This document shows positions 11,578-24,100 of a DNA stretch of 64,000 bases, one piece after another (position 1 is the first letter of the stretch; each line of letters opens with the position of its first letter). The translations under genes were made by a program, and so were the position numbers. The notes under the pieces were generated by a model. It searched no databases, was not told the origin of the DNA, and saw only the letters and a list, made by a program, of their open reading frames with translations. Location of the stretch: assembly GCF_027580225.2 (NCBI RefSeq), contig NC_073354.2, positions 7,912,001 through 7,976,000 on the forward strand, written 5' to 3'. The stretch is from Misgurnus anguillicaudatus (taxonomy: Eukaryota; Chordata; Actinopteri; Cypriniformes; Cobitidae).

Positions 11578-12083
11578 TCTTGATTGTGTTCGGCTGAAAA
11601 AAGTAAAACATAAACTTCTTGGATGACATGATGGTGAGTAAATCAGTAAGTTTTCATTCAAGTTATCAGACAGTCATCTTGTTGCTTTGACTGAATTCAA
11701 TTAGAGATCAAAATCCCTGGTGGTAAATGAACACTGTTCAGCGTCTATTTGAGTGCACATTACAAAGTGACACTGAAGCAGTGTTTAACATTAATAAAAT
11801 AATGAAGTAATGAATAAAGTGATGATTGAACATTAATGATGATGCGTGCTGTTAACAAGCAGAATCACTTAATGAAAAATAAACAGAAAAAAGACGTTAA
11901 AGCAACAAGATGACTTGGAGATAACTCATCTTTTAAAAATGTATTTTATTTAATGGTGCAGTTTCTCGTGTATCTTAGACAAAGCGGGCCACGTTAATTT
12001 CATTTAATACCTTCTGAAACAAATCTGGGTCCATTTATCATTTCTACTTATAAATTAACCTTTCTGTTCTGCTTGGTTTACAG
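11578..12083. other. Unassigned AT-rich spacer
   Basis: I see no gene, inverted ends or tandem repeats. It would be an intron if the exons at 12084-14046 belong to a longer gene starting upstream. Confidence 0.5.
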
Positions 12084-14046
12084 TCTGTGGGTGAGATCTG
12101 CGTAGAGGACCAAGGCGTGTACTATGACAGAACGAAGTGTTGTGGCCCACAGGTGAGACAAACCCTGCTACTAGGCATCTGTTGGACACCATACATTGAA
12201 GATGGGCGCACGCTTGTTATATTTAAACTGGCCGAACCGTGCCCAAGAGCGACTGTCCCAACTCTACCACTTGTATGCACTCACACTTTACTTTTATCAA
12301 TTCGAGCAGGCTTTCATCATTAGTATGGGATTGTTTTAACCTGATAAGGAACACTGTGCCGTACACGGTACACCCCCTCTCTTGCACGTGAGGCTGCATA
12401 AACGTCATTGTAACTTTGAAGCATTAAATCTTCAAAATATACGGTCATGCGGCCCATCGTTGTAAAGCTTAGACTTTCGGGATTCCATTAAGGGCACACA
12501 CAAAGCATAATATGATAATATGATTAGCAGTCATAAAACTGTAATCTAGTTGTTAGTTACCTGAACCGGGCGTCACCGATTTAGGATATTTACTTACCTT
12601 CAAAATCTTCCCTTTATCCGCTTCGGTGAAATTGTCCAAAACAAATTGTTCATAAATCCCCAAAAGTCCAAGGAAATGGAATATCCAAACCTTTTAATCC
12701 AAAACGATTTGTTCATCTCACAATCGTGACGTTTCTGACCGAATTACGATAAAAATAGTGTATACAATTAGTTCACTAGCGGACATTCGTTCGAATCTTA
12801 CTTTTCATTCACGATTTATTCGGATGTCACGTTTATTGTGCAACGTCTGAGGAACAAATATGCCCCTTGTGGAATTTCAGCCGTTCCATAAGGGGCTACA
12901 GAAAACATGAAGCATGCTCTCTCAACACTGGAGCCCATTGTAATGTGAAATTTGGGGCTTTAAATTTTGAGTCCTTTGGAATGCGATGACACAGCATTTT
13001 TATTATATCATATTGCTGAGTCGACCTATCGCTGCCGCTCAGACGTTCACGTAACCCTGCTGCATGTATCAGAAGGTTTACAAAGGCAGATGAGTTTAAT
13101 GACTGTCGCCCAACTTGCATGTTTCGTCTACTGTACCGCGTTCTGGTGCGTTTTTATGCTCACACTGCGTTTCGTGCCTGAGCCGACCCCTGCAAATAGA
13201 CCACAGCACGATAAACCTGAGCACGGTACGGTGCAATCACACTAGTCAAACGAACTAGGCTTTAGAGCTAATACGCGCTCAGTGTGGGCTTGGTTTGGAT
13301 AGTATGAGTACGCCCAAGCTGTGCAGCATATGTGGAAGTTTGCAAATTCTTATGCGTTATTGTGGATTCGCCTCCGTTAAAAAAAATCTGATCTGGTAAC
13401 CTTTTACCTGCAAATTCACATGACATTATATGTGACCAATAGATGATCTAAAAATCACAGACCCCAAGAACACAAACCAAAATGGCGCAGGTTTGGGGAA
13501 AATGGAGTACATGCTTATGCTCAATTAACATGTTTAAAGTGTAGTGTAAATGTGTTTAAAGGCCAGAAACATACTTTACTCGAGTACATGAACACTGATG
13601 CAAGCCCTTGCTCAACACAGTTTGGTGGTAAGCAAGTGGGTGACACGTACATTTAGATATCTTCAACAATAAAATGTATCATTTTCAAAACATTTGCACT
13701 AATTCCTCCTATAGCACCCTTTTAAGTGTATAACCGATAATGCAAAGAAGATTTAGTACTGTTTATAATGCACAGCCAGACACATTCAGGAAGACCAGAT
13801 GTTGGATGGCAATTAAATTTAAAAATCCAAAATTTTAATTTGAGCATACTTTCACATTTTTATGTTTCCATTTAGGTGATCCTTAAGTCACAAAATGGGA
13901 CCTCTAAGAAGTGGTGTCCAGATCTTTCAAAGGCGGGGCTGACACAGATCGGGGCAGAAAACAAAGGCAATAAAGAGGAACATCTAAGGTTTAAAAAAGG
14001 CGCTGCTTGCAGAGACGAGGGGAGGAAACAAAGCCAGAACACCTGA
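12084..14046 (+). CDS. Two spliced-looking exons of an unidentified small Cys-containing protein (3' end)
   Basis: Exon A is 12084-12152 (tttacag acceptor, CAG|gtgaga donor, 23 codons). Exon B is 13876-14046 (tttccatttag acceptor, 57 codons, ending TGA). Both are phase 0 and join without a stop; AATAAA follows at 14227. No start codon is in view, so one or more 5' exons are missing or unseen. The peptide has a CC pair at the end of exon A (YYDRTKCCGPQ), then VILKSQNGTSKKWC at the start of exon B, and a Lys-rich tail. A Cys, about 16 residues, an NG turn and a second Cys, with an intron just before VI, resembles the second half of a chemokine domain. The spacing before the CC pair is too short for a normal chemokine, so that is only a hint. 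It could also be a pseudogene fragment. I do not assign a function. Confidence 0.4.
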
Positions 14047-14226
14047 AGAGAATGTCTTATGATTTAAATTTTTTGTTATGTACATGCACATTATTATTTA
14101 CAATATATTTCTACGATACATAAATATGTGACCTTGTATATGTAGTCCAGGCTACAATGAAATCATCAAAGTTTGAATTTACTGATTTAACATTGATTTC
14201 AGTCTTTGGCGTGACCTTACTCAGGC

Positions 14227-14232
14227 AATAAA
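14227..14232 (+). promoter_or_regulatory. Possible poly(A) signal for the unidentified gene
   Basis: AATAAA lies 181 bases after the TGA of exon B. From here to 14935 I see only AT-rich DNA. Confidence 0.35.
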
Positions 14233-14935
14233 GATGTCAAGATTATATTTTCACAGAATGTTCTTTGCATTGTGTGGGATGATTTTATGTAAGAAACAGT
14301 AGATCACAAAGAAATTCTTTGCTGGGTTTTCACAGGCCGGGTCACATTTATACAACATATGGGAATTATGTTGCGACTAAAACATCCAAAATCCAAACTG
14401 ATATATTTTACCATATTAAATGCAGCCACCCTTTGCCTAGAATTTAAAATATATACTCTTGTTATTTTTTTTTTATTTCTTAAGATGTCACCCTGGGATG
14501 ATTTTTAAACCATGTTAAAGAAATGTCCATCTATTATGTGCTTGAACTGCTTGTTTGTCCAAGTTTTCTATTAAAAGAAATGTATATGTTAGCACTATAT
14601 TTTTGTCCATTAACGTAATTTCAAACATTTAAACATACACCTTCAGAGTAAAAGATTTTTACGAGCATAAGAAATATTTTAATGTGGTTTTTCAAAACTT
14701 TTCAACAGTAATAGTATAGCAATGTATAATACATAGTTAATGAGTATGTCATTTATATTTATGTGATTAATAATCCAAATTGTGTGTCTTATATTTTTTA
14801 AATGAATAATTTGCAATCCATGATTGCCTTCTCCCCTCATCTTTAGGAAACCAAAACATTTGTTATTAGTTTACACACAACCCAGACTTTTAAACGGAGA
14901 CCGGTTCTGCCCAGATGCGTAACCGTGACAATGCA

Positions 14936-15030
14936 TGACGTCATAGTGACAGAGTTCCCCGAATAGAACGTTTGACGTCACAGAGAAGGTATAAAAGGCC
15001 GCGCTCTGAGAGATTCCCCTCAGTTCAGTG
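14936..15030 (+). promoter_or_regulatory. Core promoter of USP copy 2: two CRE palindromes, TATA box, start site
   Basis: Two perfect TGACGTCA palindromes lie at 14936-14943 and 14973-14980, followed by TATAAAA at 14990-14996. An initiator-like ctcagttcagtg near 15020 is the expected distance downstream. The first ATG with a good frame is at 15184. CRE sites bind CREB/CREM/ATF factors. Paired CREs with a TATA box are common in cAMP-responsive or germ-cell promoters, so inducible or testis-biased expression is an inference. Confidence 0.75.
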
Positions 15031-15183
15031 ATTCTCTGACCAAGTGAAGGTTAATCTCTGACAGCTTTGACAGACTTTACAGTCCGTACAACTCGTTCTT
15101 ACAAAACGATTTCAACTCAAGCCTATTTAAAACGACAAGTCAACATTACTCCAGACAGTCGTAAAATAGACTCGAGGTAGACG

Positions 15184-18100
15184 ATGTCTACATCAAAAGA
15201 GAAGCTCAAGACTGGAAGCGGTGCACGGGATGCTCGGCGAAAGTCAAGGAACTCTGCACCTGCTACTGTCCGAGTAATCTTTACCCTTCCCGGGGAAGTG
15301 CCTGATGAAGAGGTCCCAACAGGTCAGTCAAGACACGATTAGCAAACATTGAATATTGACATTTCTGTGACTGGAAAAAGCTGTCAGACAGCGCCGTAGA
15401 ACAAGCGGTAATAACCGGCTGCCGTTAGATCAGAGAGATGCGCTGATAGGCGGTTTTTAACAAACATTTAACTGCTTAAACTTTATTTATGACACAGACA
15501 ACTAAAGTAATCGCATAAATACTACAATGAATGAAGTTTTTGTCACTAATGAGAACATAAATAATCCATAAGTGTTCGCTACATCTCTGTCAGGATTTAG
15601 AGTGACATCGCGTCGTTTTTGCGCTTTAAAATTGTGCATCAACTATTAGCACAGATTGTGAACGTTATACTAACTTATTTTTAACACGTATTCTGGTATA
15701 TATAGTCTTATAAGCATAGAGATTAAATAAACAGCTAGACTGCGCGTCGTTTGCTCGATCGTGGGCCAACAGCGCCGCCATTAGTGATGGCAACTTCTCC
15801 ATTAATCTTAAAGTAACTGAAGGTAAAAATGCCTCCGTCGTGTGCAGTTTGGTGTTATACAAACAGTCCCACACCTCAAAACAAGTCTCACGGAATTACC
15901 TTTAAAAAATAAGACTTGAACAATTGTTTCTGGTGGTGTTAGATCATTATAACATTGTTTTGATAGAGAGATGGCAACTGGAGGCAGATTAATAGCTAGC
16001 AATATCGCTATTAAGCTATACATGTTAATACATAATTATATTTCACAATGTTTACATGTTTTTTAATATAAATATATATAATATATTTATTATAGTTATT
16101 ATAAATTGTTTGTCTTACTGTGGTTAGCTAAGTTAGTGACAGATTCCTGAAAGAGAAACATGATGAGGCATTGAGAGGAAGTTGAAAGAAGATACCTCAA
16201 ATAAATCCCCCAAAGTCCTTATGTTGTAAATAATGTAGGCCTCTATGATATAATTGTAGTGCTATAAAAACGAATGCAGACTGTCACTCTTTGCTTTAAA
16301 CTAGCTGATTTTACTGAAAGCACAAAACGAAATAGTTGTGGTTAACAAAAAGCAATGGGAAGAATGTATAAGTTACATTATTCACGTAAGGGATGCCTCA
16401 GCAAGTCAAATCAGACAAGCGTATATGATCATGATCCTTTTATAAAATCTGTAGACTAAAGCTTTTATACCACGGTTAGTTTTAGGTTTGATATTGCGTA
16501 GTATGAGCCTGCAGCTACAGACCCCCGCCCAGAGACCCGCATTCTCAGACTCCTCGTTTTTCGAGACAGCGCCCCCTGCTGTTTGGAAGATCGTATAACA
16601 CCCTTATCCAAATGGCATTGAAAACAATAGGATGCAATATTACGGTCTCGTTTTATTTAAAGTTATCCAAATAAATATTTGCGTTCCCTGCTTAATGCAT
16701 GTGCCAAAAACTCTGCTTTCTCTGACTAACAAATTACCCAGTAGTCTGCAGTATTTTTTGAGAGTGGGTGTAATTGAAAGAAAATTACTGATGGAAGGGA
16801 TACAATTACAGATTAAACTATCTTCAGAAAAATATTATGTGATATTATATAATGGTCTTATTAACATTATATCACGCTAACAATACAAAACTTGTTTTTT
16901 GATATTTTGAAATAAGAATTGACAAAACACCAATAATAAACAATTCTGTACTTTATTGAACAATTACCTAAACATCATCTTGCTGTAAACGGGAGAAAGC
17001 AAAGAAAAAAGGGAAGAAAGAATTGTGTTAGTGACTTTACTTGTCATCTTCAATTTCATTAAAAAGAACTCTTCATTTATAAGTCACTTTGGATAAAAGC
17101 GTCTGCTAAGTGAATACATGTAAAATAATGTAAATGCATAAGTAAGTAATTACTTCCTGCAGGTGATTTTACCTTCTTTTTTCAGTCTTTTGGAAACTGC
17201 TCTGTCAAATTCCTTGACTTCACCACAATAAAAGATGAATGCCATTGTCAAAAATATTGTGTAATAACAAATACCATTTTTTGCAACGGAGGAACACCAC
17301 CTCAGCTTCCTGCCAGGATTATGTCTGCATTTCACATAGGCCATGAATGATGACCTGTCCATATAAATTAATACATCAATTCATTAATATAAAAACATTG
17401 CATATATGACAACAATAGAAACAATCCAATTGACAAACATGTTTGGGCCTACTTCAGGATAAAGAAAACTACGAATAAACTCCACTTCATTCTTGAAGTT
17501 CAGTTGAGTTTTAGATTTATAAAGCAGAGCTTTGAGGTATTGAAAAAGAATAACACACTGCTGCTCACTGTCCATGGCACACATGGCTTTAGGGGGAACC
17601 ACTTTGATGGTAATCAAAATCACTGCAGCATTTGTGAGATTTTGGAATTTCTGAAGTGAATTCCCCCTTTGAATAGTTATATCCACCTTTAAAAAAGAGA
17701 GAAAGAGTCAAATTTTAAGACCACCCCACAGAGTCCATTAAAGGAACCCAAACAAAAGGCCAAATGACACATTCTAGCTGACATGTTAATACCATAGGCT
17801 GGTTAATAAATAGTTTAGGCATTGTAAATTTGATTATTAGTCAATTGTATGAGTTGTAAATAGCTGGCAACAAATTTATATAACAGTTAAATTGACATTG
17901 ATTCATTTTAATACTTACTTTTTTAAGAACTCATTTAAGTAGTCTACATAAATTATATAAAGTATAATAATTACTCCTGTATTAATTAAATAAATGTATA
18001 GTTTTAGGAGAAAAGGTCCGGTAATTAAAAAAAGGTCAAACGTAAATCTGATTAAATAATTAATGATGACATTCTTTGATATTAACACACTTTGGGTGGT

Positions 18101-21100
18101 TTCCCGAACAGGGATTAGTTTAAGACATGACTACTAGTCACTACCCTGCTGAAAAAACAGCATCAAACCAGCATTGACCAGCATGGGAATTATGTTGGTC
18201 TATGCTGGTTTAGCTGTTGGTCACCAGCATAGCAGCACCAAAACACAACATATGCTGGTCTTGCTGGTATGACCAGCATTAGATGCTGGTGCTAATGCTG
18301 GGTTGGTGCTGGTTTAGCTGGTGCTAATGCTGGTTTGGTGCTGGTTTAGCTGGGGCCAATGCTGGTGCTGATGCTGGTTTAGCTGGTGCTAATGCTGGTG
18401 CTGATGCTGGTTTAGCTGGTGTTCACTAGCAAACCAGCACCAAAACACAGCATGGGATGCTGGTGCTAATGCTGGGTTGGTGCTGGTTTAGCTGGTGATA
18501 ATGCTGGTTTGGTGCTGGTTTAGCTGGGGCCAATGCTGGTGCTGATGCTGGTTTAGCTGGTGCTAATGCTGGTGCTGATTCTGGTTTAGCTGGTGTTCAC
18601 TAGCAAACCAGCACCAAAACACAGCATGGGATGCTGGTGCTAATGCTGGGTTGGTGCTGGTTTAGCTGGTGATAATGCTGGTTTGGTGCTGGTTTAGCTG
18701 GGGCCAATGCTGGTGCTGATGCTGGTTTAGCTGGTGCTAATGCTGGTGCTGATTCTGGTTTAGCTGGTGTTCACTAGCAAACCAGCACCAAAACACAACA
18801 TATGCTGGTCTTGCTGGTATGCTGTTTTTCAGCTGGGTAGGCCTTAGTTTAATTTTGAAAATATAACTAGTTTGATCAAACATGCCTTATTAAAAACATT
18901 AGGCTACTTGTGTACATTTTGGGGCCAAGCAATAGCCACTGATGTATTTTAAGACATGTCAGTGCAAGTTGTTTTCAGTTTGGGCAGCTCTTATATTTAT
19001 TTAAGTTAATCCCTGTCCGGGAAACCGCCCCTTAATGTATTTAATTGGTCTACTTTAATGTCAACTGAATTTTTACAATGGCTTGCAATGGTCTACAAAA
19101 AGTCTAAGGTTAAAAGCTAACGTATTTAGCTATAAATATTTTTGGGGAAAAAGGCGAAAAGCATACATTATCTGCTCAAATTTTGTTACAATCTATCTTT
19201 ACAAATATTAAATGTACTATTGTATCGATGGGCTAAAGTAGTTTGATTAAAAAACAATTAGAATGAGTATGATTCGCTTAATAAAATTGACGATACTCGT
19301 GTTTCTTGTCACGCTGTCTCGAAAAACGAGGGCTCTGAGAATGCGGGTCTCTGGGCGGGGGTCTGTAGCTGCAGGCTCCGAGTCTGCAGCTTCATAATAT
19401 TGTTGATATTCGCTGTATATTTAATTATGGTACATAAAGGGACCGTCTGCAAATACCGCATAGCACAAAAAAACGTTAACCATGTCCAGTTGTCCATGCA
19501 AATGACAGGCTCTCAAGTTTTACCAAACATTTAGCGTGAGATTACATCTGCTAGGTGTGTATTACTCGGGCATTTGCACCAGTGGCCCCTCAACCCTAAA
19601 AAATTCTCTCAAGTTTTTGCTAGCAGTTTAATTTTACCTATTGTTTATAATTAACCAACACAAATAGAAAATGTATTTAGTTACAACTTGTAGTAAACTT
19701 TTTAAATTTACTACATATGGTACCTAAATACTTTTTTTTTAAAATACATTTTTTACACATTTTAGTCATGGTGTCTCAAAATAGCACAGTTAAGTACACT
19801 TAGATATTGTTAAGATTGTATGTATATTATATACAAATCAGTATATAATATACATATAATAAGCATATGTTATATGTTTATTATGTTATCATGTTTTTTT
19901 ATTTTTAGTTATAAAGGCTTAAATCAAAATAAACCGACTGTAGTTTGATTGATATTAATTGGAATGCACAATAAAAACAAGATTTTTGAAATATTTTAAA
20001 AAACAGTTTTGGAACCAATCTTTTCATATGCAGTACCACATTATTTTAGACAAAAATCTGCATAATTTCACTTAGGTTATTTTTCAACCAAAATTCATAA
20101 TTTTGTTTATCACAATTGTGTGATACTGTATTTAATGCACATCTACAGGCTCTCAGTGGCCCAGCTATCATAAGAATTAACCCTGTAATTCCTGGGCAGA
20201 TTTCATATGATGATGTAATTGATGACTACCTCAAAAAATGTATGGACAATCAGGGTTTAGGGATGTTTAGTCTTTAGTTTTCAGAATTCATTGAAACGCA
20301 ATTTAGGTCAACATTTGGAATGTGTTTTTTATAATATAGTTTGTACAAATGTATAGTATTGTACATTATAATGTCGTTTTTTTAAGTATCACAAGTAATG
20401 TTCAAAATATCCCTTTGTGAGCCTACTACAGCCTAGAGCTGCACGATTCTGTATAAAATGAGAATCACGATTCTTTTGCTTAAAATAAAGATCATGATTC
20501 TCTCACGATTCTTAAGAACTTTGTTAATTTGAAAGACGTGCAACCCCTGAACATTAGTTTAACATTAGTTTTTACAGATGCAAATTAATTATGATTCTGA
20601 AAGTTTCAGATAAGTGTATAATCTTTAAATTCAGTTAATGTTCACAGACCTGCAACATCTAACAATGACAAACACACAGAAAGAGTTAATGTTATAAAAT
20701 CTGACCATTAGTTTATTTTTATTTAACATACAGATATACAGATTTACAGATCAGTTTTGTTTTAGATGAACTTAATTTATTCATGCTAATGAAAAACCTG
20801 TTATGTATTTAGTTTATTTGAAGAAAAAAATTAAAATATAAATTTTAAGTAGCCTTAATAAAAAAAACGAATAATTTTTTGTGCAAATTGCTGTCACATG
20901 GATTGACATTACTTTGTGGTAATGAGCTATGACGCCGTTCGGCAGCAACCAATCGCAAGGTGGAAACGTTCCGCAGCAACCAATCAGACGGCGGAAACCT
21001 CCGCTTGAGAATTTTAGAGAATCGTTGGCGCGTGAACGTCCATCGGGTGAATAAATCTACATGCACAATTAATCTTCACGCCCACTAGAACACTTGGGCC

Positions 21101-24100
21101 AAACACAAGAAAACGTAATGTAAGTAGTCAAGTGGTCAAGTGCAAAGACAGCAAGTGTGGTTATTTTGACGCAGCCAATGGTTCCCCCTGTGCTAAAAAC
21201 CCATTCGGAAGGGATAAGATCTGGAATAAGATCCTCTTTTTGTACTAAAACTACGCCAAGGTTCTTGTCGGACGTAGCTGCGCATAGCTCTGCCTCTGCC
21301 TCACTCATTCTTTTTAGTTTCTGTTACTTTCTGTCTAACTTCTCGGCGAAAGCATCCGCTGTACCAGTGGAGCGAACACAAGCACGAGCACATCTGGCTT
21401 GCACAATAATAAACGCGGCCGCTGTGATTGCGTGTTGTCGAGAAAACTGACGAGACTGCGTCTTTCCTACTTGAATATATAATTACCTGAATCGTTGAAA
21501 TGCTGGATTAAGATCGTTTGGGGGGTTGGATCGAGATCACAATCTTTTAACGATTAATCGTGCAGCTCTACTACAGCCTGTAAAAAGGTGTGCTTCAATA
21601 CATTTGAATCTTAAGATTTCATTAACTTTGTGAAGTTGGCAGATGGCCCCTCAGCCAACCTGCCATGTAAAACAGCCTCTGGTGTAAGTTGAATAATTTT
21701 GCATAGGACCTTTATAATGAAATATTGAATGTTCGTTTACAAACGTGAATAAATACAAAAATGAAACTGAATAACATTTAGTGTAATTGTGGTATTGTCG
21801 TATCTGTAAAACTATAACATTCTCATAACAAAGCCAAAGTAGGGAAAAACCTACTTTACTGCGGTAAAATACCGGAACTCCACACAGATCAGAAATAACT
21901 TACTCTTGCCACCGCTATTATAGCAGCGCCGCTGACCAAAGCAGCCAAATAGCAGGAGTGTCATTTTATAGAATTTAAAACTGTTCTTTACAATTTCTGT
22001 TAAGAAACACGTTAACTGTTACTGTACAGATTTGAATTAAGTTTATAATGTGTTTTTTTATGTCCGGTCTGTCCAGCTGTTAGACAAAATACCATTTTGT
22101 CTACCTCAGCTAATGAGTTCGTGACCCGCAGCGGTGTACGCGATGTTCGGCGGAGGTCAAACATCGCTACACCTGCAGCTGGTCACCTAAGGTTGACCCT
22201 TCCAGGAGCTGTAGATGATGAGGAGTGGAGCCCAGAAGGTCTGTAAAATATTTACATTTGTAATAATATATACAGTAAGTTTTGAAACACTTATTTTATA
22301 TATTTTTTCACATTTTACAATATGAATAAACTCATCAAAAGTATGGAATAACACAATGCCACTAAAACGCATATAAAACATATATAATTTATACAATGTT
22401 TGTCAAAATACCACAATAATTATACAATATAATGTGTTAGATTTAAGTTTATAATGTGATGTTCGTCTTTGCTGTGTCCAGCCGTTAGACAGAATACAAT
22501 CGTGTGTACGGCAGCTCATGGGCTGGTGACCAGCAGCGGTGTACGTGATGTTCGGCAGAGGTCAAACATCTCTACACCTGCAGCTGGGCATGTGAGGTTT
22601 GCTCTTCCCGGGGCTGTAGATGATGATGAGGAGTGCAGCCCAGTAGGTCAGTCAAATATATACATATGTGATAATATATCAGTTTTGAAACACTCATTCT
22701 ATATATTTTTCCACATTTTACAATATGAATAAACTCATTGAAAGTATAGAATAATACAATGCAGCAAAACGCATATAAAAACATTTATAATTTTTATAAT
22801 GTTTGTCAAAATACCACAATACCTATACAGGATAATGTGTTACATTTTACATAAGTTTATTATGTGTTGTTCTTCTCTGCTGTGTCCAGCTGTAAGCCAG
22901 AATACCATCCTGTCTTCGCCAGCTTGTGGGCTTGTGACTGGCAGCGGTGTAGGTGATTCTCAGCGTAGGTTGAACATCTCTACACCTGCAACCAGTCAAG
23001 AGAGCATCGCCCCTCAATGGGCGGATAAGGAGTGGAGCCCAGAAGGTCAGTCAGTACCCCATTATATTGACACCTCAAATATATACATATATAATAATAT
23101 ATCAGTTATGAAACACTCATTCTATATATTTTTCCACAATATGAATTAACTCATTAAAAGTATGGAATAACATAATACAACGAAAACATATATAAAATAT
23201 TTCTATAATATGTTTTATAATGTTTTTCAAAGTAACACAATAACGTCTCGGTTACGGATGTAACCCTCGTTCCCTGAAGGAGGGAACGGAGACGTCACGT
23301 CGTGACCGACGAATTGGGAGCTCGCTTAGAGAGACCAATCTGCTTCGAATACTACTAAAACGCCAATGAACTTGGCATTGAGATATTTGCATAATGCTGG
23401 CGCCGCCCCGCCAGGTGCGTATATAAGGCGCACGTGCAAATAGGGAAATCAGCTTCTGTTCGCTGAGAAAGCCGGAAGGTGACCGGCCTAAACAGCAGGT
23501 GGCAGCACCTGTGGCGACGGGACGTGACGTCTCCGTTCCCTCCTTCAGGGAACGAGGGTTACATCCGTAACCGAGACGTTCCCTTTCAGTCGGTCACTAC
23601 GACGTCACGTCGTGACCGACGAATTGGGAAACCCTACTAAAACGCCACTAGGGGCTGACCTCTTCCAGTGTCTGCTTAAAGCCCTCCGGTTCCACTTAAG
23701 GATAGGAGAATTAGGTTTCAAGGCAGAAGGCCGGGCACTAGATGTTCCTTTAACCCCACAGTAGTGCCAGCGACTGGGAAGCGCCCTAACTGAGCGGTAT
23801 AGGGACGCTGCGGAAGCCACCGCCCCGTTAAGGGCTAATGGTGGACGAAAGTCAACCGTAGTTGAGGTATAAATGACAGCCGTGGCTGTGTAAGCAAAGC
23901 AGTGCTCTGCTAAGGGAAACGTGGGCTGGTAGGATTAACCCCACGGAATAATACTCACAAAGGAACCCGTTGGGACACAATGTGGGGCCCTGGCCAAACA
24001 CGTAGGTTCGTAAGAATACAACTAGTGAAAGGCTGACAGCCAATGCTCTGCAACAAAGGCTGTCAAGGCAGTGGAGAGAGCAAATCAAACCATTACGCAT

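Larger units (their letters stand above)
16508..19376. repeat. ~66-bp near-perfect inverted repeats 2.7 kb apart, in USP intron 1
   Basis: 16510-16573 and 19310-19376 are reverse complements with one or two differences (core cagacccccgcccagagacc and ctcgtttttcgagacagcg). The arms are GC-rich in an AT-rich intron. They enclose a coding-like minus-strand stretch and a MITE. They may be the ends of an unrecognised DNA transposon or two oppositely inserted copies of a short repeat. No target duplication is obvious. Confidence 0.65.

Noticed and set aside
18144..18840. Regularly recurring short repeats that superficially resemble a CRISPR array
   Set aside because: The intervals are themselves repeats rather than unique spacers, unit sizes vary, and the context is a vertebrate genome; it is a minisatellite.
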